Below are positions 31,359-40,459 of a DNA stretch of 47,082 nt, piece after piece; the first letter of the stretch is position 1, and every line of letters starts with the position of its first letter. The stretch is from an uncultured Chloroflexota bacterium (lineage in GTDB: Bacteria; Chloroflexota; Dehalococcoidia; CAUJGQ01): contig CALFMN010000114.1 in NCBI GenBank assembly GCA_937879875.1, positions 1 through 47,082 on the forward strand, in the 5' to 3' direction. The notes beneath the pieces were generated by a model that saw only the letters and a list, made by a program, of their open reading frames with translations, made no database searches and was not told the origin of the DNA. Made by a program: the position numbers and the translations under genes.

Positions 31359-32144
31359 TTACCTGGCGTCCTGTGTCTCGCGCAGCGTTACACGCGTCGC
31401 GCTCCACTCGCCGCTCAGCCCCTGACCGTGCAGCGAGGTGCTGCCGTTGGGGCCGATGTCCTTCTCGGTCATCAGGCCCATCGCCACGGTGAAGCCGTCG
31501 ATCTTGTCGGGCACGGCCTCCTCGCGATTCACCAACTGCTCGTCGATGAACCATTCGACCGTGTCGGCGCCGCGATCGTAGACGATGCGGTAGTCGTGGC
31601 GCTGGCCAGGCTGCGTGGGGAAATCCAGCTCCTTGAACAGACAGAAGTTGCGGATTGGTCCCGTGTCCGGCACGGTCACGCCGGGAAACGGCAGGCGGCC
31701 GTAAACCGTGGCGATCACGTCGTTGCTGATGAAGAAGTCGATCGCCCAGCCCGTGTTGAAGTCGAGCAGGTTGTAGGACACAAAGCCGTCGTACAGATCG
31801 CCTGGCGCCGTGCCCAGTCCCCGTGCGGCGATGCTGACATCGAAGCAGATCGCGCCGTTTTCGGGGACCGCGAAGCGCTCCTTCGAGAACCACATCTGCT
31901 TGGCGTTGTCCAGAAACTGGATGCGGTCGTGCGTGCGCGTCAGCGGGTGAACCACGCATTGCAGGCGGCCGTTGCGCACCAGCACCGTCGCGTTCGGCTC
32001 GCGGTACTGCCAGAAGCCGCCGTCCGGCAGCGGAAAGCCGCCGAACTGCCAGAGCGACGACGGTTTGAGCAGATCCGCGAAGCCGCCGTACTCACGCACG
32101 GCGCCTGAGCCAGGCTCGAACACGTTGCTATCAACTGTGGACAT
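31359..32144 (-). CDS. Beta-sandwich (concanavalin-like) protein of unknown function, possibly DUF6081-type
   Basis: A 261-residue soluble protein with many short strands and aromatic residues. Segments such as GFWQYREPN, SYNLLDFNTGWAIDFFIS and a HDYRIVYDRGADTVEWFIDEQ strand pair resemble glucanase/LamG-like jelly rolls. There is no signal peptide or catalytic ExDxE motif. The likeness to DUF6081 is from memory and not certain. The ATG at 32144 has GAGG about 16 bases upstream. It converges with the ThDP decarboxylase subunit gene at a 20-bp gap. Confidence 0.6.
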   Translation of the reverse strand: MSTVDSNVFEPGSGAVREYGGFADLLKPSSLWQFGGFPLPDGGFWQYREPNATVLVRNGRLQCVVHPLTRTHDRIQFLDNAKQMWFSKERFAVPENGAICFDVSIAARGLGTAPGDLYDGFVSYNLLDFNTGWAIDFFISNDVIATVYGRLPFPGVTVPDTGPIRNFCLFKELDFPTQPGQRHDYRIVYDRGADTVEWFIDEQLVNREEAVPDKIDGFTVAMGLMTEKDIGPNGSTSLHGQGLSGEWSATRVTLRETQDAR

Positions 32145-32740
32145 CTTTGCTGTCGCCTCGGGCGCCGGTCGCGCGTGCTGCCACATGAGCTTGATGCGTC
32201 GCAGTCGCCTTTCAGGATTGCGCGGCACAGGATCGGCGAGCGGCGCAACGACACCATTGTATTTCCCTGCGGCTCCCTGCAGCGAGCCGGTGATCGCGGT
32301 CGCGGGGCGACGTGTGAGCCACGCGACGCGTCCTGGTGCCTCGGTGGCGAAGTGGAAACCGAGGCGTACGGCCACCGCCTGCAGCGAGAGCGGTACTTCT
32401 TAGCCAGGGAAGAACTGGCTCACCTGCTGCGGGCGCTGCAAGGGCCGCTGGCCCTCTGTTTCGAGCAACTGCACTGGGACTACGACGTAACCTGAGCCGC
32501 GAGGCCAGGAGAATGTTGGCCGGCAGCCGCCGGCGGCGCGCCCGTTGGGCAGCGCTGGCCTGTCCCGAAGACCAGGCGACCGCATGGCTGAATCACACGC
32601 TGCAGCAAGCGCGAACTCGTGCCTGGCTCACGCCGCGATCCTTCCCGCATGAGCATGCATCGCCCGGATCGCGGGCGCATACCAGCGCGAACGCCCGATC
32701 GGTGCGATGACCTGGATCTGCCTGTTGGGTCGGGCTGGGG
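32145..32740. other. Long intergenic stretch with no clear gene
   Basis: About 600 bases between the beta-sandwich gene and the hflX stop. Several open frames exist, but most lack a ribosome binding site and have shadow-like Arg/Pro-rich translations. The only one with protein-like composition is the short frame at 32352-32495, listed separately. Confidence 0.5.
32352..32495 (+). CDS. Possible 47-residue small protein
   Basis: A GTG-initiated short frame whose translation (YFLAREELAHLLRALQGPLAL then an aromatic tail HWDYDVT, in two parts) looks helical and protein-like rather than random. There is no convincing ribosome binding site and no family. It could be the remnant end of a longer gene. 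Confidence 0.22.
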   Translation: METEAYGHRLQRERYFLAREELAHLLRALQGPLALCFEQLHWDYDVT

Positions 32741-34003
32741 CTAACTCGCGGCCAGCCGATCGTGGGCGGCGACGGCGCTCTCCGCCGCCCCTTCGGCGTC
32801 GTTTCCCGCGTGCTCCGCGTTCAGCGTGCCGGCGAAGGCTGAGGCGATCGCCTCGCGCAGCTCGTCAAGCCCCCAGCGCAACGCCGCCGAGACGAGCACG
32901 ACATCGTCGCGTGGCTCAAGCTCGCTGTCGGCGTCGCACACTTCGTTCAGGCTCGCCACGGGCGTACCGTTGGGCGTCTGCAGCCGATCGACCTTGTTGA
33001 GTACCGTAATCCGCGGCTTTTCGGCCACGCCGAGCGCCGTCAGCGTTTCCTCGACGGCCTCTGCCTGCTCCGCCGCGTTCGCGTCCGTGATGTCCACGAC
33101 GTGCAGCAGCAGCGCTGCGTCGCTTAGCTCTTCGAGCGTGGCGCGGAAGGCGGCGACCAGCGCCGTGGGCAGCTTCTGGATGAAACCGACCGTGTCGGTC
33201 AGCAGCACCTGCCCTCCGTCGGGCAGGTGGATGCGCCGCGTCACCGGATCGAGCGTGGCGAACAGACGATCTTCGGCCAGCACGCCGGCGCCGGACAGCG
33301 CGTTCATCAGTGTGCTCTTGCCGGCGTTGGTGTAGCCAACCAGCGCGGCCACCCGCGCGCCCTGCCGCTCTCGCCGGCGGCGGTAGAGGGCGCGGTGCGT
33401 GCGCACGTCCTCGATCTGAGCGCGCAGACGCGAGATGCGGTCGCGGATTAAGCGGCGGTCGGTCTCGATCTGCGTTTCGCCGGGGCCGCGCGTGCCGATG
33501 CCGCCGCCGAGCCGTTCGAGGTGCGACCACTGCCCCGCCAGACGCGGCAGCAGGTACTCGAGCTGCGCCAGCTCCACTTGCAGGCGGCCTTCGCGCGTCT
33601 GCGCCCGCCGGGCGAAGATGTCGAGGATCAGCGCCGTGCGGTCGATGACTTTGACCTTGAGCAGCTCTTCGAGGTTGCGCTGCTGCGAGGGCGTCAGCTC
33701 GTCGTCAAAGATCACCAGCGTGTAGCCGCTGGCCGCGCGCTCGTCGACGACCTCCTGCACCTTGCCTTTGCCGATATACATGGCCGAGTTGGGGTTGTCG
33801 AGGCGCTGGCTGATGCGGCCCACGACGGCGGCGCCGGCCGTCTCCGCCAGTTGTGCCAGTTCGTCCAGCGAGCTTGGCGTGGACCAGCCGCCGTGGCCCT
33901 TGACCTCGGCCGCGACGAGAAAGGCGCGCTCCGCCTGCGGCGCCGTGTCGTGCAGCCGGTCGAGCCGGTCCCCCAAAATCCTGCGGCTTCTTGCCGTCGT
34001 CAT
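32741..34003 (-). CDS. hflX: GTPase HflX, ribosome-associated
   Basis: A 420-residue HflX. The N-terminal domain with SAMYIGKGKVQEV leads to the family linker GIGTRGPGETQIETDRR and then the G domain: G1 GYTNAGKST, G3 DTVGFIQKLP and G4 NKVD. HflX splits stalled 70S ribosomes, and its N-terminal domain contacts the ribosome. The ATG at 34003 has GGAGG 4 bases upstream. It is the last gene of a minus-strand run, 32 bp downstream of the aminotransferase gene. Confidence 0.95.
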   Translation of the reverse strand: MTTARSRRILGDRLDRLHDTAPQAERAFLVAAEVKGHGGWSTPSSLDELAQLAETAGAAVVGRISQRLDNPNSAMYIGKGKVQEVVDERAASGYTLVIFDDELTPSQQRNLEELLKVKVIDRTALILDIFARRAQTREGRLQVELAQLEYLLPRLAGQWSHLERLGGGIGTRGPGETQIETDRRLIRDRISRLRAQIEDVRTHRALYRRRRERQGARVAALVGYTNAGKSTLMNALSGAGVLAEDRLFATLDPVTRRIHLPDGGQVLLTDTVGFIQKLPTALVAAFRATLEELSDAALLLHVVDITDANAAEQAEAVEETLTALGVAEKPRITVLNKVDRLQTPNGTPVASLNEVCDADSELEPRDDVVLVSAALRWGLDELREAIASAFAGTLNAEHAGNDAEGAAESAVAAHDRLAAS

Positions 34004-34035
34004 TCCGCCTCCGGGTTCTGCGGCGAGCCGCGCGT

Positions 34036-35211
34036 TCAGGCGCGTGCCGCCTCGCTGCGCCATGCCGACAGCCGGCGCAGGCCTTCGTCGATCGCCTCGT
34101 CCGGGGTGGTCAGCGAAAGCCGCACATAGCCTTCGCCCTGCTGTCCGTAGCCGATGCCAGGCGTCACCACGACGCCGGTATCGTCCAGCAGCCGCCCGGC
34201 GAAGTCGATGCTCGTCTCGCCCGCCGGGATGCGCGCCCAGACGTAGAGGCTCGCCTTCGGCGGCGTGCAGCGCAGGCCGAGCTGCCGCAGCGCGGCCACG
34301 ACCCGGTCGCGGCGCCGCTGATAGATCGCGTTGTGCTCCGCGACCGCGTCCTGCGGCCCGCGCAGCGCGGCGATGCCCATCTGCTGGATCGCCTGCGGGA
34401 TACCCGAATCGAGGTTCGATTTCACACGCATCAGCGCGTCGATCATCGCCGCATTGCCCACCGCCGTGCCGAGGCGCCAGCCGGTCATGTTGTATGTCTT
34501 GGAGAGCGAGCTGAACTCGATACCAATCTCACGCGCCCCCTTCGTCTGCATAAACGAGGGCGCCTCATAGCCATCGTACGCGACATCGCTGTAGGCGAGG
34601 TCGTGCAGCACGGCGATGTCGTACTTCTTCGCGAACGCCACCACGCGCTCGAAAAACTCCGGCCCCGCGACGGCGCCGGTCGGGTTGTTGGGGTAGTTCA
34701 GCCAGATCACGCGGGCGCGGTGCGCCACGTCGGCTGGCACCGCGTCCAGATCGGGTAGCCAGCCGCCCTCCTCGTCCAGCGGCATGCTATACGTGTGACC
34801 GCCGGCAAACATCGTGCCCACGGCGTAGACCGGATAGGCGGGATCGGGCTGCAGCGCCGTGTCGCCCGGATCGATGAAGCAGAGCGCCACGTGGCCGATG
34901 CCCTCTTTGGAGCCGATCAGCGGCAGCACCTCTTTCGCCGGGTCGAAGGAGACGCCGTAGCGACGCTCGTACCACTCGGCCAGCGCCTGGCGCAGCTCGG
35001 GCAGTCCTTCCGTCTCCGGATAGCGATGATTCATGGGAACGTCCGCCGCCCGCTTCAATGCCTCGAGCACATGCGGCGGCGTGGGCAGATCGGGGTCGCC
35101 GATGCCGAAGCTGATCACTTCGATGCCCTGGGCGCGCTTCGCCGCCATCTTGCGGCTGATCTCGGCAAACAGGTAGGGAGGCAGCTCCTGGACGCGGCGG
35201 GCAAACTCCAT
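34036..35211 (-). CDS. dapL: Class I/II aminotransferase, probable LL-diaminopimelate aminotransferase
   Basis: A 391-residue PLP-dependent fold-type I aminotransferase. The PLP Lys lies in SSLSKTYNMTGWRLG, the cofactor-binding NYPNNPTG and a YSDVAYDGY block are present, and the N-terminal FGIGDPDLPTP matches LL-diaminopimelate aminotransferases. It would make LL-diaminopimelate from tetrahydrodipicolinate in one step. DapF, the next enzyme, is encoded directly upstream in the same run, which supports this call over a general aspartate aminotransferase. The ATG at 35211 has AGAGGAG upstream. Confidence 0.82.
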   Translation of the reverse strand: MEFARRVQELPPYLFAEISRKMAAKRAQGIEVISFGIGDPDLPTPPHVLEALKRAADVPMNHRYPETEGLPELRQALAEWYERRYGVSFDPAKEVLPLIGSKEGIGHVALCFIDPGDTALQPDPAYPVYAVGTMFAGGHTYSMPLDEEGGWLPDLDAVPADVAHRARVIWLNYPNNPTGAVAGPEFFERVVAFAKKYDIAVLHDLAYSDVAYDGYEAPSFMQTKGAREIGIEFSSLSKTYNMTGWRLGTAVGNAAMIDALMRVKSNLDSGIPQAIQQMGIAALRGPQDAVAEHNAIYQRRRDRVVAALRQLGLRCTPPKASLYVWARIPAGETSIDFAGRLLDDTGVVVTPGIGYGQQGEGYVRLSLTTPDEAIDEGLRRLSAWRSEAARA

Positions 35212-35305
35212 CTTGCGCTCCTCTTGCGGACGGTTGCAGGTTCCTGCCCGGCGTTCGGGCAAGATCAGAGATGGTTACGATCGGCGCGCCGGTGCGGAAC
35301 GCCGC

Positions 35306-36145
35306 TCATGCCGGCCATTCGCCCTCGAAGACGGTTACGGCCGGGCCGGTGAGATACACATCGCCGGCGCCGTTCCACTCGATGCGCAGCGTGCCCCCCG
35401 GCAGCGCCACGTCGGTCACGTCACCTGTCAGGCCGTTGAGCCGCGCCGCGACGTGGACCGCGCAGGCGCCCGTGCCGCAGGCGAGCGTGAGGCCCGCGCC
35501 GCGTTCCCAGACGCGCACGCGCGCCGCGCCGGGCCGCGCGATGTTGACGATCTCGAAGTTCACGCGGCGCGGGAAGGCGGCGTGATGCTCGACCATTGGC
35601 CCGATCTCGTGCAGCGGGAATTCATCGATCGGTGCGCTGGTGAACCAAACCGCATGCGGATTGCCCATCGAGACGCAGCTCACGGCAAACCCGCGCTCGC
35701 CGATGTGCAGCGGAAAACCGAGCAGCGGCGGCGCCTGCTCCGCGAGCACCGGAATCTCGCGCGGATCCAGGTGTGGCGGCCCCATGCTCACGCGCACGGC
35801 CGTGACGGCTCCGTGCTCGCGCCGCAGCTCGCAGGTGAGATCGCCGGCCAGCGTCTCGATGCGCAGCGCGTCCGCCGATTCGCGTGCGAGGCCGCGCTCG
35901 ACGGCGTATTTCGCGAGGCAGCGGATGCCGTTGCCGCACATCTCGGCCTCGGAGCCGTCCGGATTGAACATGCGCATGCGCAGATCGGCGTGTGCAGACG
36001 GCAGCGCCACGATCAGCCCGTCGCCGCCGACGCCGAAATGTCGGTCGTTGATCGGCGCTGCGAGCGCGGCCCAGTCGGCGGCGGTTCGGGTGCCGTCGAG
36101 CACGACGAAGTCGTTACCCGTTCCATGCATCTTCGTGAATCGCAT
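35306..36145 (-). CDS. dapF: Diaminopimelate epimerase
   Basis: A 279-residue PLP-independent epimerase that converts LL- to meso-diaminopimelate. Both catalytic cysteines are present, in MCGNGIRC and LACGTGACA, and the N-terminus MRFTKMHGTGNDFVV is canonical. Its start lies 32 nt inside the 3' end of miaA, with GAGGA there as ribosome binding site, so translation is probably coupled. Downstream is the probable dapL. Confidence 0.96.
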   Translation of the reverse strand: MRFTKMHGTGNDFVVLDGTRTAADWAALAAPINDRHFGVGGDGLIVALPSAHADLRMRMFNPDGSEAEMCGNGIRCLAKYAVERGLARESADALRIETLAGDLTCELRREHGAVTAVRVSMGPPHLDPREIPVLAEQAPPLLGFPLHIGERGFAVSCVSMGNPHAVWFTSAPIDEFPLHEIGPMVEHHAAFPRRVNFEIVNIARPGAARVRVWERGAGLTLACGTGACAVHVAARLNGLTGDVTDVALPGGTLRIEWNGAGDVYLTGPAVTVFEGEWPA

Positions 36146-37091
36146 GACAATCCTCGTTTGGTGGTTCGAACAGCCGCCGGACGCGCGCCAGCGCCGCCTC
36201 CGTCAAATCCGGCCGATCCGCCTGCAGCCAGTGGAGGCGCAGGCCCGCGCGCCGGAACCAGGTGAACTGCTGGCGCGCCAGCCGGTGGGTGGCGACCTGC
36301 GTGCGGCGGATGGCTTCATCGGCGCCGATCTCGCCGGAGAGCGCGGCCCATGCTTCAGGATACCCGATGCTCGCCATACTCGGCAGGTTGCGCGCGTAGC
36401 CGGCTGCCCGCAAGTCTCGCACCTCGTCCAGCAGACCCGCGGCATACATCGCCTCCACGCGCCGGTCGCTGCGCGCGTACAGCGCCTCGCGCGGCAGTTC
36501 GAGACCGAGCGCGATCACGTTCGCGGCGTTGCCGCTGCCACGCTGTGCCGAGAACGACCGGCCCGTGTGTTTGATCACCTCCAGCGCGCGGATGACCCGG
36601 CGGAGATTGTGCGGGTGGATCGTGGCGGCAGCTTCCGCGTCGAGCCTGCCGAGCCGATCGTGCAGCGCCTGCCGGCCCAGGCGCTCCGCCTCCGCCTCCA
36701 GCGCGGCGCGGAAGGCGGCGTCCGGCGGCACGCGCGGCACCGCCCAGTCCTCGACGAGCGCGGCTACGTACTGGCCGGTGCCTCCGGCGAGGATCGGCAG
36801 ATGGCCGCGCCCGCGGATGCCGGCGATAGCATCGCGGGCGAGGTCGAGATAGGTCGCCAAACCGAAAGGCGCATTGGGCGCGAGGAAACCGATCAGGTGG
36901 TGCGGAACGGCGGCGAGCAGCTCCGGCCCCGGCTGCGCGGTGCCGATCACCATGCCTCTGTAGACCTGGCGCGAGTCGGCCCCGACCACCTCGCCGCCAA
37001 GCGCCCGCGCCAGCGCGACGGCCAACTCGCTCTTGCCGGTCGCCGTCGGGCCGACCACCGCAATCAGTGGCGCTGACTCGGGCTGCAACAC
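36114..37091 (-). CDS. miaA: tRNA dimethylallyltransferase
   Basis: A 325-residue MiaA that transfers dimethylallyl to A37 of tRNAs reading UNN codons. The P-loop GPTATGKS, the GADSRQVYRG motif, the LAGGTGQYV segment and the C-terminal RRTQVATHRLARQQFTWF are all present. I place the start at the GTG at 37091, two bases after the tpiA stop, with TTG at 37088 as alternative; both keep the P-loop near residue 10 and imply translational coupling. It uses DMAPP, linking it loosely to the isoprenoid genes nearby. Confidence 0.94.
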   Translation of the reverse strand: MLQPESAPLIAVVGPTATGKSELAVALARALGGEVVGADSRQVYRGMVIGTAQPGPELLAAVPHHLIGFLAPNAPFGLATYLDLARDAIAGIRGRGHLPILAGGTGQYVAALVEDWAVPRVPPDAAFRAALEAEAERLGRQALHDRLGRLDAEAAATIHPHNLRRVIRALEVIKHTGRSFSAQRGSGNAANVIALGLELPREALYARSDRRVEAMYAAGLLDEVRDLRAAGYARNLPSMASIGYPEAWAALSGEIGADEAIRRTQVATHRLARQQFTWFRRAGLRLHWLQADRPDLTEAALARVRRLFEPPNEDCHAIHEDAWNG

Positions 37092-37093
37092 AC

Positions 37094-37879
37094 TCAGCCA
37101 GCGCGAGCGGCGGCGATCTGCCGGGCGATGCTCGCGAATGCTTCGGCGTTCAGGCTGGCGCCGCCAACGAGTGCGCCGTCGATCTCGGGTTGCGCCATGA
37201 TCTCCGCCACGTTCTTCTCTGTGACACTGCCGCCGTAGAGAATCCGCACGCGGTCCGCGAACGCGTCTCCACGCAGCCGCGCCAGCACGCTGCGGATCTG
37301 GCCCATCGCCGCGTTCGCCTGCTCGGGCGTGGCGGCGCGCCCCGTGCCGATCGCCCACACCGGCTCGTAGGCAAACTGAAGCTCATAATCCACGTCGAAG
37401 CTTTGAGGAAAATCGATGCCGTGGAGCGCGCCGCTCACCTGGCGCTCAAGCACCGCATCAACCTGTCCGGCGTCACGCTCTTGCAGCGACTCGCCGACAC
37501 AGATGATTGGGTTCAGCTTGCCGAGCACCGCGCGCAGCTTCTTGTTCACCGTCTCGTCGGTCTCGCAGAAATATTGCCGGCGTTCGGAATGGCCGATCAG
37601 CGTCCAGGTCACGCTCGCTGGCAGCATGCCGCGGCTGACCTCGCCGGTGAAGGCGCCCGTCTCCTCCCAATGCAGATTCTGTACGCCTAGCGCGAGCGGC
37701 GTGCCAGCCAGCCCTGCGGCAGCCGTGGAGATAAATGGGAGTGGAGGGCAGATCACTACATCGGCGCCGGCAAGCGAGCCGAGGCGCGTCGCCAACTCCG
37801 AAGCGAGTTCCGCTGCATCGGCTGCGGCCGCCGGGTTCATCTTCCAGTTGCCCGCCGCGATGGGCCTGCGCTGCGCCAT
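37094..37879 (-). CDS. tpiA: Triosephosphate isomerase
   Basis: A 261-residue TIM. The N-terminal AGNWKMN carries the catalytic Lys, IGHSERRQYF the electrophilic His, and YEPVWAIGTG the catalytic Glu; the phosphate loop is YGGSV. It interconverts dihydroxyacetone phosphate and glyceraldehyde-3-phosphate. It lies between apgM and miaA in a minus-strand run, two bases before the miaA start. Confidence 0.97.
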   Translation of the reverse strand: MAQRRPIAAGNWKMNPAAAADAAELASELATRLGSLAGADVVICPPLPFISTAAAGLAGTPLALGVQNLHWEETGAFTGEVSRGMLPASVTWTLIGHSERRQYFCETDETVNKKLRAVLGKLNPIICVGESLQERDAGQVDAVLERQVSGALHGIDFPQSFDVDYELQFAYEPVWAIGTGRAATPEQANAAMGQIRSVLARLRGDAFADRVRILYGGSVTEKNVAEIMAQPEIDGALVGGASLNAEAFASIARQIAAARAG

Positions 37880-37925
37880 CGGCTCACTGCCTCGATTGTT
37901 CGTTATGTCGCATTGATTTGGTGGG

Positions 37926-39134
37926 TCAGGCGCCGAACTTGGCGAAGCGGCCGGCGTGCGCCAGCGCCAATTGCAGCGCCTCGCGCGCGGGGAAGGTGCC
38001 GAGTCCGCCCTTCTGGCAGGCCGGCTCGTTGAACGCGTCGGTTTCGTCCGCGCGCGTCAGCTTCGCGTGCAGCAAGAACGGCACCGGATGCCAGCTATGG
38101 GCCGCCATGATCGCCGGCGTCGAGTGGTCGCCGGCGACCATCAGGACATCGGGCTGCAGGTCGAGGACCCTGGGCAGTTGCGCATCGAACTCCTGCAGCG
38201 CGTGGACCTTACGCATGAAGTCGCCGTCCTCACCGGCGGCGTCGGTCTGCTTGTAATGCACGAAGAAAAAGTCGAACTCGTCCCAGCGTTCCTGGAGCGT
38301 GGCGATCTCGTCCTCGAACGTACTGCCCGTCTGCAGAACGCGCATGCCGGCGAGCTTCGCCAGACCACGGTACATCGGATACACCGCGATCGCGGCCGGA
38401 TTCAACCCGAAGCGGCTCTGCATCGATGGCAGCTCCGGATACCTGGCGAAGCCGCGCACCAGCACCGCGTTCGCCGGGTGCTGGTCCTTGAGCAGCGCGT
38501 TCGCCTTTGCGATCCATTCATTGAACAGGCGCGCCGTCGGCTCGGCCTCGGCCGATCGCGCTGCGACGGGCAGCGGCTTCAGCCCCTCGTGCTGCGGGTC
38601 GGTGCCCAGCGGCGCCAGATCGTCGGAGAGCCCTTCGCCGCGCAGCACGAGCACGAAGCGATGCTCGCGCACCGGCTCGATCAGCGCCACCGCGCCAGGC
38701 AGCTCGATCTCGCGCAGCAGACCGCAGAGTTCGGCGCAGCGTTCCGTCGGAATGCGGCCCGCGCGCCGGTCGGTGATCAGCCCCGCCTCGTCAATCGTGC
38801 AGAAGTTGCCGCGCGCGGCCACGTCGCTGGGCTCAAGCGGAAACTCGATGCCCACCGCCTCAAGCACGCCGCGGCCGATGTTCCAGCGCACGGGATCGTA
38901 GCCGAAGAGCGCCAGGTGGCCCGGACCGCTGCCCGGCGTCACGCCCGGCGCCACCGGAACCGTCAGACCGCAGGCGCTCTCCGCGGCCAAACGGTCCAAA
39001 TGGGGGATGTCGGCCGTTTCCAACTCGGTGCGGCGCGTTTCGGGATGCGGCAGCCCGCCAAGCCCGTCGAGCACGAGCAAGACGATCTTGCTCTGGTTCG
39101 GCGCGACCACCTCGCGCAGCACCGCCTCGTTCAT
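37926..39134 (-). CDS. apgM: Archaeal-type cofactor-independent phosphoglycerate mutase
   Basis: A 402-residue phosphoglycerate mutase of the ApgM (archaeal) branch of the alkaline phosphatase superfamily. The metal-binding start is VLLVLDGLGGLP. The nucleophile region is PGVTPGSGPGHLALFGYDP, and later HYKQTDAAGEDGDF and VAGDHSTP supply metal ligands. It interconverts 3- and 2-phosphoglycerate. GGAGGG precedes the ATG. It follows pgk in the same run, giving two consecutive glycolytic steps. Confidence 0.94.
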   Translation of the reverse strand: MNEAVLREVVAPNQSKIVLLVLDGLGGLPHPETRRTELETADIPHLDRLAAESACGLTVPVAPGVTPGSGPGHLALFGYDPVRWNIGRGVLEAVGIEFPLEPSDVAARGNFCTIDEAGLITDRRAGRIPTERCAELCGLLREIELPGAVALIEPVREHRFVLVLRGEGLSDDLAPLGTDPQHEGLKPLPVAARSAEAEPTARLFNEWIAKANALLKDQHPANAVLVRGFARYPELPSMQSRFGLNPAAIAVYPMYRGLAKLAGMRVLQTGSTFEDEIATLQERWDEFDFFFVHYKQTDAAGEDGDFMRKVHALQEFDAQLPRVLDLQPDVLMVAGDHSTPAIMAAHSWHPVPFLLHAKLTRADETDAFNEPACQKGGLGTFPAREALQLALAHAGRFAKFGA

Positions 39135-39185
39135 ATTCCCTCCGAGCCGCGCGTCGATGTCCGCGCCCGCCGCTCTCCGAAGCGT

Positions 39186-40397
39186 CTATTTGTCCTGCAA
39201 GGCCGCTACGCCCGGCAAGGTCTTGCCTTCCAGGAGTTCGAGCGAGGCGCCGCCGCCGCTGGAGATGTGGCTGATGCGATCCGCGACACCCGCGCGCTGC
39301 ACCGCGGCGACGGTTTCACCGCCGCCGATGATCGTCGTCGCGTTGGTTGTGGCCACGGCGTCGGCCAGCATCATCGTGCCCAGCGCAAAGTTCGGAAACT
39401 CGAACACGCCCAGCGGTCCGTTCCAGACGATCAGCTTGCAGTCCTGCAGCGCGGCGATGAAGGCATTCACGGTTTTCGGCCCAATATCCAGGGCCATCGT
39501 CTCGCCCTTCAGCACATCATGCGGGTTCTCCGGATTCTCGGGCAGATCGAAGACCTCGCGGCCGGCATCGGCCGAGAAGCGCTCGGCGACGGCGACATCC
39601 TCGGGGATCAGCAGGGTGATGCCGCGGGCGGCCGCGCGGGCGGTCACCTCACGAGCGACGTCGAGCTGATCGTGCTCCACCAGCGAGGCGCCCATGTTGT
39701 AGCCTTTGGCCGCCAAAAACGTGTTCGCCATGCCGCCGCCGATCAGCAGCTTGTCGACGGTCTCCACCAGACGGCGCAGCACCGCAATCTTGTCGCTGAC
39801 TTTGGCCCCGCCGATAATCGCCGCGTACGGCCGTTCGGGATGCTCGGTTGCCCGCGTCAAAAACTCCAACTCGCGCTGCATCAGCAGACCGGCGACGGCG
39901 GGCAACTCGTGCGCGATGCCTTCCGTCGAGGCGTGAGCCCGGTGCGCCGTGCCGAACGCGTCATTCACGTACAGATCGGCCAGCGAGGCAAGCTCGCGGG
40001 CAAAGCCGGGATCGTTGGCTTCCTCTTCGGGATGGAAACGCACGTTCTCCAGCAGCACGACGTCGCCCGGTTGCAGGCGATCGACGGCCCGCCGCGCCAC
40101 AGGCCCAACGCAGTCCGTCGCGTAGGCAACCGGGGCGCCAAGCAGCTCCTGCAGCCGCTCGGCCACCGGCTTCAGACGCAGCTTCTCGACCACCTTGCCG
40201 TCCGGGCGGCCGAGATGCGAGATGAGGATCACTTTGGCGCCGTGGTCGCGCAGGTAGTCGATCGTCGGCAGCGCGGCGCGGATGCGGGAGTCGTCGCTGA
40301 TCGCGCCGCCGGCCTTATCCTGGGGCACGTTGAAGTCGACGCGCACGAGCACACGCTTGCCCGCCACATCGACATCGCGCACGGTCTTCTTGCTCAT
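39186..40397 (-). CDS. pgk: Phosphoglycerate kinase
   Basis: A 403-residue glycolytic kinase. The N-terminal RVLVRVDFNVPQ, the ILISHLGRPDG and LLENVRFHPEE segments bind 3-phosphoglycerate, and the C-terminal IIGGGETVAAV and SSGGGASLELLEG form the nucleotide site. It heads the minus-strand run pgk-apgM-tpiA-miaA-dapF-dapL-hflX. No GAPDH gene is adjacent; a prenyl synthase gene lies 62 bp upstream. Confidence 0.97.
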   Translation of the reverse strand: MSKKTVRDVDVAGKRVLVRVDFNVPQDKAGGAISDDSRIRAALPTIDYLRDHGAKVILISHLGRPDGKVVEKLRLKPVAERLQELLGAPVAYATDCVGPVARRAVDRLQPGDVVLLENVRFHPEEEANDPGFARELASLADLYVNDAFGTAHRAHASTEGIAHELPAVAGLLMQRELEFLTRATEHPERPYAAIIGGAKVSDKIAVLRRLVETVDKLLIGGGMANTFLAAKGYNMGASLVEHDQLDVAREVTARAAARGITLLIPEDVAVAERFSADAGREVFDLPENPENPHDVLKGETMALDIGPKTVNAFIAALQDCKLIVWNGPLGVFEFPNFALGTMMLADAVATTNATTIIGGGETVAAVQRAGVADRISHISSGGGASLELLEGKTLPGVAALQDK

Positions 40398-40459
40398 GCC
40401 GCAAGCGTACGGTAGGCGGCTGCCGGTTGGGAACTGCTGGGCGGGAGTAGCGCGCCGGC

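Noticed and set aside
32336..32710. 124-codon plus-strand frame in the 32-kb intergenic stretch
   Set aside because: Arg-rich, no ribosome binding site, no protein-like pattern.
37956..40415. 819-codon plus-strand frame opposite apgM and pgk
   Set aside because: His/Arg-rich shadow of two well-supported glycolytic genes.
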